Assembly: GCF_002006345.1 (NCBI RefSeq)
Contig: NZ_LZZM01000080.1
Location: 26,761-90,760 of the forward strand
DNA from: Clostridium puniceum
GTDB lineage: Bacteria; Bacillota; Clostridia; Clostridiales; Clostridiaceae
Length of the DNA stretch: 64,000 nucleotides
Reading direction: 5' to 3'
Positions 27,910-36,844 of the stretch are shown here, piece by piece. The stretch's first letter is position 1, and each line of letters starts with the position of its first letter. The notes under the pieces were generated by a model. It saw only the letters and a program-made list of their open reading frames with translations, was not told the DNA's origin and searched no databases. Both the position numbers and the translations under genes were made by a program.

Positions 27910-28809
27910 TTAGAAATACCCCTCTCTCTTTCTTCTTTCCATACTACCTGCTGCTTCACTATCAATAACTCTAGTTGTTCTCTCAGATGATACGGCACTA
28001 AGGGTTTCCTCAATAATCGCATCTAAAGTAACTGCATCTGATTCAAAGCCACCTGTTAGTGGATAACATCCAAGTGTTCTGAATCGTATTTTCTTATGCT
28101 CAATCTTCTCACCTGGCAATAACTTCAATCTATCATCATCTACCATAATAATATTGCCATCACGAGAAATACATGGTCTTTCTTTTGCAAAATACAAAGG
28201 AACAATATCAATATTTTCACGTTTTATATACTGCCAAATATCATTTTCAGTCCAATTTGAAATTGGGAAAACTCTCATACTTTCACCTTTATTTATTTTA
28301 GTATTATAAAGTTTCCACATTTCTGGTCTCTGATTTTTAGGATCCCATGATTGTGCTTCATTTCTGAAAGAGAATATTCTTTCCTTTGCACGAGATTTTT
28401 CTTCATCACGACGTCCACCACCAAAGGCTGCTGTAAAACCATATTTACTTAATCCTTGTTTTAAAGCTTGTGTCTTCATAATATCAGTATACGCCGAACC
28501 ATGGTCCAAAGGATTAATTCCTTGCCTTATACCGTCCTCATTTGAATGAACAATCATTTCTATTCCTAATTCTTTTGCTTTTCTATCACGAAATTCAACC
28601 ATTTCTCTAAACTTCCATGTTGTATCAATATGCATGAAAGGGAATGGCGGCTTTTCAGGATAAAATGCCTTCATTGCAAGATGCAGCATAACTGAACTGT
28701 CTTTACCAATAGAATATAACATTACTGGTTTTTCACATTCTGCAGCTACTTCTCTAATAATATAAATTGCTTCTGCTTCTAATTTATCAAGATGTGATAA
28801 TTCACTCAT
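27910..28809 (-). CDS. cysD: Sulfate adenylyltransferase subunit 2
   Basis: 299 residues, the usual CysD length. The PP-loop motif is [20 protein letters not shown], with [21 protein letters not shown] and [15 protein letters not shown]. It makes adenylyl sulfate (APS) from sulfate and ATP together with CysN. A GGAGG site precedes the ATG. It sits between the APS-reductase genes and cysN in one operon. Confidence 0.98.
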   Translation of the reverse strand: MSELSHLDKLEAEAIYIIREVAAECEKPVMLYSIGKDSSVMLHLAMKAFYPEKPPFPFMHIDTTWKFREMVEFRDRKAKELGIEMIVHSNEDGIRQGINPLDHGSAYTDIMKTQALKQGLSKYGFTAAFGGGRRDEEKSRAKERIFSFRNEAQSWDPKNQRPEMWKLYNTKINKGESMRVFPISNWTENDIWQYIKRENIDIVPLYFAKERPCISRDGNIIMVDDDRLKLLPGEKIEHKKIRFRTLGCYPLTGGFESDAVTLDAIIEETLSAVSSERTTRVIDSEAAGSMERRKREGYF

Positions 28810-28898
28810 AATTAATCCTCCTATTATCCTAATTAAAAATTTCTAAAAATCATTAAAAATATTTAGAACGAAAATAATATTATTTTTCATTATGCTTA

Positions 28899-29216
28899 TT
28901 AATATTGATTTGAATCCTTGCGATTTATATTAATTGAATGTTGTGTTCCATTACTTTCTTCAATTTTCCAATGCGCAAGATCATTTTCTAATTGAACTGT
29001 CAGTTTACTTCCTCTTCCGCCAATATCTGCTCCTAAATATAATGAAATTGAACTTGTAGGACATTCTTTTATGCAAGAAGAACAGCCCCAGCAATCTTTA
29101 GGATATTTAATATATACTTTCTTCCCATTTTCACTTGGTTTGATTAAACTTCCTGGACACACAGATAAACATTTTTTGCATCCAATGCATTTCTCTTTGT
29201 TAATTGCTATGCTCAT
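28899..29216 (-). CDS. Adenylylsulfate reductase beta-like ferredoxin (AprB type)
   Basis: 105 residues from ATG 29214-29216, with GAGGTG 6 bases upstream inside the end of the aprA-like gene (17-base overlap). Two [4Fe-4S] motifs are visible, CIGCKKCLSVCPG and CWGCSSCIKECP, then the short tail LGADIGGRGSKLTVQ that is typical of AprB. It passes electrons to the flavoprotein. Its place between the aprA-like gene and cysDN supports an APS-reducing role in sulfate assimilation. Confidence 0.9.
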   Translation of the reverse strand: MSIAINKEKCIGCKKCLSVCPGSLIKPSENGKKVYIKYPKDCWGCSSCIKECPTSSISLYLGADIGGRGSKLTVQLENDLAHWKIEESNGTQHSININRKDSNQY

Positions 29217-30906
29217 AGACTTCACCTCTTCCTACTAAATCTCTATATACAATTGTAAGTTTTCCATCTACAAGCTTTGAATTCACATATTTAAGCCATT
29301 TATCACTTTTCTCTGGATAATCCAGATTCTCGGCAAAACTATGCCATCTAGTTTCTTTTCTTGCCTTTAAATGAGCAATCACAGATTTACAAATAGTAAG
29401 TCTCTCTTTTAATTCATATACAAACATCAGTTCATGCATATCTTCTGCATGTAAACTCTCACTTAATTTCTCAATCTGTTCAATTTTTTCAGCTGCCAGT
29501 TCTAGCTGCTTTTCATTAAACTGATAATTACTTCCTATTCCACCTGCATAGGTATCCATCACTTTTTGCATAGCTTCTTCTAGCTGTTCTTCATTAAAAA
29601 TTTGCGTTTCAATATTCAATACTTTTTCAATTTCTTCTTTCTTTTTCTTTATAAGTAAATCTTCTTCAGCTTTTGATAATATAACATCACTTTTCTTATC
29701 GCTATCTATTGCTTCTATTGCTGCTTTTCCTGCAATTTCACCTTCTACCAATGCACCCGTTACATATTTTTGTGGACATCCACCAGCCACATCACCAGCT
29801 GCGAAAAGACCTTTTATTGTTGTTTCTCGTTTAGTACCAACCCAATATCCACTAGCAGTATGTCCTCCTACTATGTATGGTTCTGTTCCTTCAATTTCTA
29901 CATTTTGTTCACTTGGATTTTTACCTGATTCTATCCATTTTAAAGTCTGACTAGGTGCCATGTTTAAATATGCCTTTTTAAGTTCCTCATCTTGAGCTGC
30001 ATTAATACCTTCTGTTCTCAAATAACAAGGTCCTCTCCCCTCTTGGTTTTCCTTTACTGTTCCATAAACCCTTTCAGAGGTAGTTAATCCATATTTGGTT
30101 TCATATACTTCACCTTTTGCATTTACTTGCTTTGCTCCTACACCTTGTGCAATTGTGCCTGTAGGTGCTATAGTGTCTTTACATCTTAGAGCAATGAATC
30201 TCATTTCAAAAGTAGTCATTTCAGCTCCTGCTTTTATTCCCATAGCATATCCTGCTCCAGTATTAAAAGGAGGGTACCACATTTTATGTCTTGAAAAACC
30301 TGGATTGTTAGGTTTATATAAACCTGCTGCTCCACCTGTCGCACATATTACCTTCTTTGCTCTGATTTCATATAAAATTTCTTCTTCTGCTGAAACAGCA
30401 AAGGCTCCAAGTATATGATTATCTTTTACAATATAATCAATAACATTAACTTGATTCATAACTGTTACTTCTGGAAGCTTTTGGACTGCATTTGCTAAAA
30501 TAGGCTTAATATTTTCGCCATTAATTTTTATATTCCTATTTCCTCTAGATACATATTCACCATTTTCATCTTTTAAAATGACAAGTCCTAAGTCTTCTAG
30601 CTTTTTTGTTACTTTATTTAACCCTTGTGACATTGTAAGTAATAGATCTTCACGTACAATATTATCTGCATCTTTTTTAGCATAATCCACATAATCTTCT
30701 GGAGTTCTTCCCTTTACTATATATGCATTGATTGCATTTACTCCTGCTGCCAAGCAGCCACTTCTTTTAATATTAGCTTTTTCAAGGATAAGTACGGATG
30801 CATTAGAATTTTCTCGTATTGTTAAGGCTGCATAACATCCAGCAGTACCTCCGCCAATAATTAATATGTCTGTCTCTAATTGTTTTACTTGAACCTTCTT
30901 ACTCAT
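29200..30906 (-). CDS. Adenylylsulfate reductase alpha-like flavoprotein (AprA type)
   Basis: 568 residues. N-terminal FAD motif ETDILIIGGGTAGCYAAL, then ASVLILEKANIKRSGCLAAGVNAINAY, which is characteristic of AprA rather than succinate dehydrogenase. A central ATGGAAGLYKPNNPG and GAGYAMGIKAGAEM follow, and the FAD site HTASGYWVGTK/AAGDVAGGCPQKYV closes the core. It would reduce APS to sulfite and AMP. Its length is close to known short AprA-type assimilatory forms. It is co-transcribed with the AprB-like ferredoxin, cysDN and the sulfate transporter. A fumarate-reductase role was considered and set aside because of this context. Confidence 0.9.
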   Translation of the reverse strand: MSKKVQVKQLETDILIIGGGTAGCYAALTIRENSNASVLILEKANIKRSGCLAAGVNAINAYIVKGRTPEDYVDYAKKDADNIVREDLLLTMSQGLNKVTKKLEDLGLVILKDENGEYVSRGNRNIKINGENIKPILANAVQKLPEVTVMNQVNVIDYIVKDNHILGAFAVSAEEEILYEIRAKKVICATGGAAGLYKPNNPGFSRHKMWYPPFNTGAGYAMGIKAGAEMTTFEMRFIALRCKDTIAPTGTIAQGVGAKQVNAKGEVYETKYGLTTSERVYGTVKENQEGRGPCYLRTEGINAAQDEELKKAYLNMAPSQTLKWIESGKNPSEQNVEIEGTEPYIVGGHTASGYWVGTKRETTIKGLFAAGDVAGGCPQKYVTGALVEGEIAGKAAIEAIDSDKKSDVILSKAEEDLLIKKKKEEIEKVLNIETQIFNEEQLEEAMQKVMDTYAGGIGSNYQFNEKQLELAAEKIEQIEKLSESLHAEDMHELMFVYELKERLTICKSVIAHLKARKETRWHSFAENLDYPEKSDKWLKYVNSKLVDGKLTIVYRDLVGRGEVYEHSN

Positions 30907-30937
30907 AGTATATCTCCTTTTTTAAGGTCAATATTTA

Positions 30938-32005
30938 CTAAATAAACACTGATGTTTCTTGTGATTTAATTTTATTTTGAACCACTTTTGCATTTTTATC
31001 GTTAAAAGTATAAACTCTATGAATTAAAACTAATACTTCATCATTAATATTAAGGGGTTCCTGTTCTAAACGTCTATAACCAATAAGTATTTGATTTCCA
31101 ACCTGCACATCAATTTCAAGATTATTTCCTCTAAAAGCAATATCTTTTACAATTCCTTTTTCTGCTGCAAGCGGAGTTAATATTTCCTTGTCATTTTTAG
31201 CAATCTCTATAAACTCGGGACGTAATACAGCTTTAGTTTCTTCTAATTTTTCTTCAACCTCGAATCCTTTTAACTTAGTATAATCATCTATAAGGATTGA
31301 TTCTCCAATAAATTGTGCAACAAAAGGAGTTTGAGGATTTTTGTAAATTTCAGCAGGACTTCCCTTTTGTTCTATTTGACCTTTATTAGTTATTATTATT
31401 TCATCTGCCACTTCCACAGCTTCATCTTGATCATGAGTTACAAAAATACTTGTTATACCTAATTTTGTTATAGTTTCCTTCAGCCATCTTCTAAGCTCTT
31501 TTCTTACTTTTGCATCTATAGCCGCAAAAGGCTCATCTAGCAATAATAATTGCGGGTTTGGTGCTAATGCTCTTGCAAAAGCTACACGCTGTCTTTGTCC
31601 ACCTGATAGCTGACCTGGATACCTCTTTTCAAGCCCTTTAAGACCGATTAGTTCTATAAGTTCTGTAACCTTTTTATGTATATCCTGCTTTTGGGCTTTT
31701 TGTACCACAAGACCAAAGGCAATATTATCATAAACAGTCATATGACGAAATAAAGCATAATTTTGAAAAACGAACCCAATACCTCTTTTGCCTGGTTCTA
31801 TATCATTAACTTTAATTCCATTAATGATAATGTCTCCTGAATCTGGAGTTTCAAGACCTGCAATCATCCTAAGTATTGTAGTTTTCCCACTTCCACTTGG
31901 CCCTAGAAGTCCAATTAGTTTACCTTGTTCTATTCCAAAATTAACATTATTTGATGCTTTAAAATCTCCGAAGTTCTTATTTATGTTTTTTAACTCCACA
32001 TACAT
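30938..32005 (-). CDS. cysA: Sulfate ABC transporter ATP-binding protein
   Basis: 355 residues. ABC motifs: Walker A GPSGSGKTT, Q-loop VFQNYALF, signature LSGGQRQRVAFARAL, Walker B LLLLDEPFAAID and switch His in FVTHDQDEA. A C-terminal regulatory TOBE-like domain (about 245-340) is present. It powers sulfate/thiosulfate import with CysT and CysW. It starts 3 bases past the cysW stop, with GGAGGG inside the end of cysW. Confidence 0.96.
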   Translation of the reverse strand: MYVELKNINKNFGDFKASNNVNFGIEQGKLIGLLGPSGSGKTTILRMIAGLETPDSGDIIINGIKVNDIEPGKRGIGFVFQNYALFRHMTVYDNIAFGLVVQKAQKQDIHKKVTELIELIGLKGLEKRYPGQLSGGQRQRVAFARALAPNPQLLLLDEPFAAIDAKVRKELRRWLKETITKLGITSIFVTHDQDEAVEVADEIIITNKGQIEQKGSPAEIYKNPQTPFVAQFIGESILIDDYTKLKGFEVEEKLEETKAVLRPEFIEIAKNDKEILTPLAAEKGIVKDIAFRGNNLEIDVQVGNQILIGYRRLEQEPLNINDEVLVLIHRVYTFNDKNAKVVQNKIKSQETSVFI

Positions 32006-32008
32006 CTT

Positions 32009-32839
32009 CTAGCCCTCCTTTTTACTTTTCCATTCCACAATATTTCTTAAAATTAAAATAATAATTGCAATAATAACTAATATAGATGCAACTCCAAAAG
32101 CTGCTGAAAATTGATATTCGTTGTATAAAATTTCAATGTGTAATGGAAGAGTATTTGTCTTTCCTCTTATATGACCAGATACAACTGATACTGCTCCAAA
32201 TTCACCCATAGCTCTTGCTGTGCAAAGTATTACTCCATAAATAAGCCCCCATTTAATATTAGGAAGTGTTATTTTTCTAAAGATCTGAAATCCACTAGCC
32301 CCCATCATAGCCGCTGCTTCTTCTTCATCTGTACCTTGAGCATTCATTAAGGGAATTATTTCTCTTGCTACAAAAGGAAAGGTTACAAATAAAGTGGCTA
32401 ATATAATTCCTGGTGTTGCAAAAACTATCTTAATATCGGTTTGTTTTAAAATGTCTTCAAATAAACTTCCTCTTCCAAAAGTTAATACAAATATAAGACC
32501 TGCAATAACAGGTGAAATTGCAAACGGCAAATCAACTAATGCCCCTAATAAATTCTTACCTTTAAACTTAAACTTTGTAAGTGTCCATGCTATGCATATA
32601 CCAAATATAGTATTCACAACAGTTGCTATTATTGTAGTAACAAATGTAAGATTCATAGCTTTCATAGTATATCCTTCTGAAATAGCTTTAACATAGGCAT
32701 TAACTCCCTTTGCTAAGGCTTCAGAAATTATTGATATAAGTGGAATTATAAGCATTAATATAAGAAATAACGCACTAATAGCTATCAATCCATACTTAAC
32801 AAATTTATTTTCACCCTTATTTATTAATGTTTTCGCCAA
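32009..32839 (-). CDS. cysW: Sulfate ABC transporter permease CysW
   Basis: 276 residues with six membrane segments. The EAA loop is EEEAAAMMGASGFQIFRKIT. ARAMGEFGAVSVVSGHIRGKTNTLPL is the sulfate-permease signature, split over residues 210-235. It forms the membrane channel with CysT. It follows cysT by 12 bases. Confidence 0.96.
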   Translation of the reverse strand: MAKTLINKGENKFVKYGLIAISALFLILMLIIPLISIISEALAKGVNAYVKAISEGYTMKAMNLTFVTTIIATVVNTIFGICIAWTLTKFKFKGKNLLGALVDLPFAISPVIAGLIFVLTFGRGSLFEDILKQTDIKIVFATPGIILATLFVTFPFVAREIIPLMNAQGTDEEEAAAMMGASGFQIFRKITLPNIKWGLIYGVILCTARAMGEFGAVSVVSGHIRGKTNTLPLHIEILYNEYQFSAAFGVASILVIIAIIILILRNIVEWKSKKEG

Positions 32840-32851
32840 TTTACTGTCACC

Positions 32852-33676
32852 TCATATCTTTTTCAATTTACTATTTCTCAGTTGAATTCCGTTTATGACA
32901 AACAATATTAAAAATGATGTTAATAACATGACTAATGCTATTGCTGTTGCGCCACTATAATCATATTGTTCAAGCTTTGACATAATTAAAAGTGGTGCTA
33001 TTTCTGTTTTCATAGGTATATTACCTGCTATGAAAACAACGCTTCCATATTCACCAACTCCTCTTGCAAAAGCTAGTCCAAATCCAGTTAATAAAGGAGC
33101 GGATATCTCAGGAAATATAACTTTAAAAAATGTCCTTATTCTACTAGCTCCAAGCATTATTGCTGCTTCTTCATATTGATTATCCAAATCTTCTAGTACA
33201 GGTTGAATTGTTCGTACAACAAATGGAATTCCTATAAAAGTTAAAGCAATAACAATTCCTAAAATGGAAAACGATGATTTAATTCCAAAAGAATAAAGCA
33301 TTTTTCCTATCCATCCATTTTGTGAATATAAAGTAGTAAGTGATATACCTGCAACAGCTGTAGGTAATGCAAAAGGTAAATCAATTATCCCGTCTAAAAA
33401 CTTTTTAAATGGGAATTCATATCTTACCAAAACCCATGCTAATATTAATCCAAATATACTATTTATTATTGCTGCTATAAAAGCTGCTCCAAAACTAACC
33501 AAATATCCATGTAATACTCTTGCTTCCAATATGGTATTAAAAAATTTATCTATCCCCATTCCTGCTGATTTCATAATTAAAGTAGATAAAGGAATTAAGA
33601 CAATAAGGCTTAAATAAACAAGGGAAAAACCCATCGTTAATTTAAAGCCCGGAATAACTCTTTTCGGTTTGCTCAT
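32852..33676 (-). CDS. cysT: Sulfate ABC transporter permease CysT
   Basis: 274 residues from ATG 33674-33676, chosen because GGAGGA stands 7 bases before it; a longer start 36 bases upstream lies before that site. Six membrane segments, DLPFALPTAVAGISLTTLYS, an EAA loop (YEEAAIMLGASRIRTFFKVI) and FARGVGEYGSVVFIAGN. It pairs with CysW. Confidence 0.96.
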   Translation of the reverse strand: MSKPKRVIPGFKLTMGFSLVYLSLIVLIPLSTLIMKSAGMGIDKFFNTILEARVLHGYLVSFGAAFIAAIINSIFGLILAWVLVRYEFPFKKFLDGIIDLPFALPTAVAGISLTTLYSQNGWIGKMLYSFGIKSSFSILGIVIALTFIGIPFVVRTIQPVLEDLDNQYEEAAIMLGASRIRTFFKVIFPEISAPLLTGFGLAFARGVGEYGSVVFIAGNIPMKTEIAPLLIMSKLEQYDYSGATAIALVMLLTSFLILFVINGIQLRNSKLKKI

Positions 33677-33890
33677 ATTTATCCTCCACTCTTTTTTGTT
33701 CATATATACCAAATCCTAATTTATTAAAGTAAATAAAAGTTTAATTTCTTCTTGCGTTTACGGGTAATATATACTTCTGATGGATAGTATTAATAATTTA
33801 CAGTTAAAGTAAACATATAAATTATTAATACTAAACATCACACAATTTCTATTTCTTATCTTTTTTAAAAAGTACATAAGTCAATAATTT

Positions 33891-34940
33891 TTATTTCTTT
33901 GGTTTATAAATTTGATCAAAGGTTCCTCCATCTGAAAAATGCTCTTTTTGAGCCTTTGCCCAACCTCCAAATTCACCATCTATTGTAACTAATTTGATCT
34001 CAGGAAATTTATCCTTGTATTTTTCAGCAACTTCCTTATCTCTAGGTCTATAATAATTTTGTGCTGCTATTTCTTGGCCTTCCTTAGTATATAAATAATC
34101 TAAATAAGCTTTTGCCACTTCTCTAGTACCTTTTTTGTCTACTACTTTATCAACTATCGCAACTGGTGGTTCAGCCAATATACTTAGTGATGGTACAACT
34201 ATTTCATATTCGTCTTTGCCTAATTCATTAAGTGATAAAAATGCTTCATTTTCCCAGGCTATAAGCACGTCTCCCATGCCTCTTTCAACAAAGCTTGTTG
34301 TTGCCCCCCTAGCACCTGAGTCTAAAACTTCAACATTTCCATATAATTTTGAAACAAAATCTTTTGCTGCATCTTGATTTCCATTATTTTTTGCTGCTGC
34401 ATAAGCCCATGCAGCTAAGTAATTCCATCTTGCTCCTCCAGAAGTTTTAGGATTTGGAGTAATTACAGACACATCCTTCTTTATTAAATCATCCCAATCT
34501 TTTATATTTTTAGGATTTCCTTTTCTAACAAGAAAGACAATAGTTGATGTATATGGAGAACTATTTTCTTTAAATTCACTTTGCCAATTATTTTCAATAA
34601 GTCCAGATTGACTTATCTCATCAATATCATATGCTAATGCCAAAGTTACAACATCAGCCTCTAATCCTTCAATAACCGCTCTTCCTTGTTTACCAGATCC
34701 TCCATGAGATTGATTTATAGTTACTTCCTGGCCCGTTTTTTCTTTCCAATACTTGGCAAAACTTTCATTAAACTTTGTATATAATTCTCTTGTCGGATCG
34801 TAAGATACATTTAAAAGTTCTACTGGTTTATTGCTCTCTGCTCCATTTTGACTACTAGCTTCTTGCTTTCCACAGCCTACAAAAACCCCCATAATTATAG
34901 TTGCTGAAAGCACCAAACTTAAAATTCTAGTCTTCTTCAT
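33891..34940 (-). CDS. sbp: Sulfate-binding lipoprotein
   Basis: 349 residues. It has a lipoprotein signal ([18 protein letters not shown] and lipobox VGC, Cys about 23). The family blocks are [52 protein letters not shown] and [12 protein letters not shown]. It captures sulfate outside the cell and delivers it to CysTW. First gene of the sulfate operon, about 200 bases upstream of cysT. Confidence 0.96.
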   Translation of the reverse strand: MKKTRILSLVLSATIIMGVFVGCGKQEASSQNGAESNKPVELLNVSYDPTRELYTKFNESFAKYWKEKTGQEVTINQSHGGSGKQGRAVIEGLEADVVTLALAYDIDEISQSGLIENNWQSEFKENSSPYTSTIVFLVRKGNPKNIKDWDDLIKKDVSVITPNPKTSGGARWNYLAAWAYAAAKNNGNQDAAKDFVSKLYGNVEVLDSGARGATTSFVERGMGDVLIAWENEAFLSLNELGKDEYEIVVPSLSILAEPPVAIVDKVVDKKGTREVAKAYLDYLYTKEGQEIAAQNYYRPRDKEVAEKYKDKFPEIKLVTIDGEFGGWAKAQKEHFSDGGTFDQIYKPKK

Positions 34941-35166
34941 AATATTGCCCCTCTCTCAAATTTCAAAATCACTCATATATGTTTAGTAGGCTTTAATGGT
35001 AAAAAATCCTTAGTAAAAATTATTTTTATTATACTATGTATATATTGCGAAATTGTTCTTTCATAAAATTTATAACTCCTACTCTATTCTGTATAAGTTT
35101 CCAATTGCAATATGTAATTCTTCTTTTCAAATCTCCTACTATTTTTATAAACTTTCTATGAGTTAT

Positions 35167-35195
35167 ACTATAAAATATATTAGTAATTTTGTCAA
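35167..35195 (-). promoter_or_regulatory. Likely promoter of the sulfate operon
   Basis: Minus-strand -35 TTGACA (35190-35195), 17-base spacer, -10 TATAGT (35167-35172). It lies about 220 bases upstream of sbp, so the transcript would have a long leader. The inverted repeat 35187-35239 abuts the -35 box. Confidence 0.65.
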
Positions 35196-35239
35196 CAATA
35201 ATATTAAATTTAATATTTTTATCAATATTATTAACAAAA
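35187..35239. repeat. Inverted repeat next to the sulfate-operon promoter
   Basis: TTTTGTCAACAATAATATT (35187-35205) and AATATTATTAACAAAA (35224-35239) are imperfect reverse complements separated by 18 bases. The left arm covers the -35 box, a place fitting a regulator site. The remaining gap to 35524 shows no gene; a poor AT-rich frame at 35053-35265 was rejected. Confidence 0.5.
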
Positions 35240-35524
35240 CTAACTATAAATTATTATATTATTAATATATTTTGAAAATGTTTCATATTTTATTTACTAC
35301 ACAATAAAAATAAAGGCAACATATGGAAATTGATTTCACCTTTCTCCTCGGTTATCTTTACTTACATATATAAAATTCTCTAACTAGAGAATTATTCTTG
35401 AAAACATTAAGTTTTTTTCAACTTGGTATAATCAATATAGAATCAACTCTCCTTACCTTATATTGCCATCACTTGTCAATTAGTATAAAATAAATTATGT
35501 AATTTTAAAAAGGAGATGCAGTAA

Positions 35525-36400
35525 ATGATAGATTTACATATTCATACAACTTCATCAGATGGTTCAGATGAACCAAAAGATATTCTTATTAAAGCGCAGC
35601 AAGCAGGTCTAAAATATATATCTATTACAGATCATGACTCCATTGGCTCTTACAAAAAGCTCCAAGATATTAAAGTAAATAACTATTTTGAAGGTAGTAT
35701 AATTTGTGGCTGTGAGTTTTCTGCTGTTCACAATGGAAAACCTATTGAAGTATTAGGGTATGGTATAGACCTTGAAATAATAAGTTCAATTGGAATTGTT
35801 TCAGATGAAAAATTCCTTGAAAGAGAAAATGCTTATCTAAGAAAATTAATGACAGTATGTAAAAACCTTAGCATTAAGTGTAGTGATAATCTCTCAATTA
35901 ATGGCAAGTATTTTGCAACACAAATAATGCATGGTGATCTTAGGAAATACCCTGAAAATGAGAAACATTTCACTAAAGAAATTTGGGAAAGCCTTAATGC
36001 CTTTTATAGAACTTGCGTTAATAATGAAAATAGTCCATTTTTTCTCGACCAAACTAAAAACTATCTAACAATTCCTCAAGTTGCTGCTATTATAAAAAAA
36101 GCAGGTGGGAAATCCTTCCTTGCTCATTTATATGGTTATTTTGCAGATGATCATGAAGAATTTCTAAATTCCATAGTATCTTTAAATGCACTTGACGGAA
36201 TAGAATGTTATCATTCACTTCATACTATTGATAAGACAAAGTATTTACTTAATTATTGCAATAAACATAAACTTTATGCATCAGGAGGAAGTGATTATCA
36301 CGGAAAACTTAAACCTAATGTTAAACTTGGTGAGAGTATCACTGGCGAAAAAATTCCATATGAAATCTTAGAACCATGGATGCCAAGTGAAATAATATAA
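35525..36400 (+). CDS. PHP-domain phosphoesterase
   Basis: 291 residues. N-terminal metal site IDLHIHTTSSDGSD with the HxH pair, ITDHDSIGS, a central GCEFSA and a C-terminal GGSDYHGK complete the PHP metal ligands. Relatives (TrpH/YciV type) are 3',5'-nucleotide bisphosphate or oligonucleotide phosphatases. A middle insertion of about 80 residues differs from the core family, so the substrate is not assigned. Good AAAGGAG site; single gene. Confidence 0.88.
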   Translation: MIDLHIHTTSSDGSDEPKDILIKAQQAGLKYISITDHDSIGSYKKLQDIKVNNYFEGSIICGCEFSAVHNGKPIEVLGYGIDLEIISSIGIVSDEKFLERENAYLRKLMTVCKNLSIKCSDNLSINGKYFATQIMHGDLRKYPENEKHFTKEIWESLNAFYRTCVNNENSPFFLDQTKNYLTIPQVAAIIKKAGGKSFLAHLYGYFADDHEEFLNSIVSLNALDGIECYHSLHTIDKTKYLLNYCNKHKLYASGGSDYHGKLKPNVKLGESITGEKIPYEILEPWMPSEII

Positions 36401-36508
36401 CAATTATTTTTTCAACTTCTATATTATCTATACATATTTATATGCTTTCATTATTAAATATAGAAACTTAACTAAAAAACTACCTATACATTTTTTAACA
36501 CCTAAAAA

Positions 36509-36544
36509 AGCACTAATACATTTAATTTTAAGTGTATTAGTGCT
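36509..36544. terminator. Bidirectional terminator between PHP gene and feo operon
   Basis: 12-base perfect stem AGCACTAATACA/TGTATTAGTGCT. Six T follow on the minus strand and a shorter T-rich tail on the plus strand, between convergent transcripts. Confidence 0.85.
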
Positions 36545-36605
36545 CTTGCTTTATACTTTACTCTATCATAAAATTTTGAAGGTGAAACTTTTTATATTTT
36601 CAAAT

Positions 36606-36770
36606 TTATTTATTTTGTGCTTTGGTTCCGTGACATACATTAGCTGAAGAGCAACTAGAACAACCACAGCCACAACCACTTTCTCCACTTCTTGCTTTTT
36701 TAACTTGTTTTACTATTACAAGTGCCATTAATCCCAAAATAATTCCACCTAATATAATTGTTGCTACCAT
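36606..36770 (-). CDS. FeoB-associated Cys-rich membrane protein
   Basis: 54 residues, ATG 36768-36770 after GAGGAG. One N-terminal membrane helix (MVATIILGGIILGLMALVIV), a short basic stretch, then a Cys cluster (GCGCGCSSCSS and VCHG). Such small proteins stand directly after feoB in many Firmicutes. They are thought to assist ferrous iron uptake, possibly in the place of FeoC. It starts 74 bases past the feoB stop. Confidence 0.85.
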   Translation of the reverse strand: MVATIILGGIILGLMALVIVKQVKKARSGESGCGCGCSSCSSANVCHGTKAQNK

Positions 36771-36844
36771 AAACTATCACTCCTCATTTTTAAATTTAAG
36801 TAGGTAGTCTATAATAATAGAACCCACCTACTTAGTTTTTTTAC

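Noticed and set aside
29200..30906. Reading the flavoprotein as a fumarate reductase or L-aspartate oxidase
   Set aside because: Those share the FAD fold, but the AprB-like ferredoxin and the sulfate genes on both sides fit APS reductase better.
34941..35160. A SAM (S-box) riboswitch before the sulfate operon
   Set aside because: The conserved S-box core and terminator are not present; only a weak inverted pair (AAGTTT/AAACTT) is seen.
35053..35265. Plus-strand frame of 70 residues, Ile/Asn/Tyr-rich
   Set aside because: Composition is what AT-rich DNA gives by chance. It covers the promoter and repeat of the sulfate operon and has no ribosome site.
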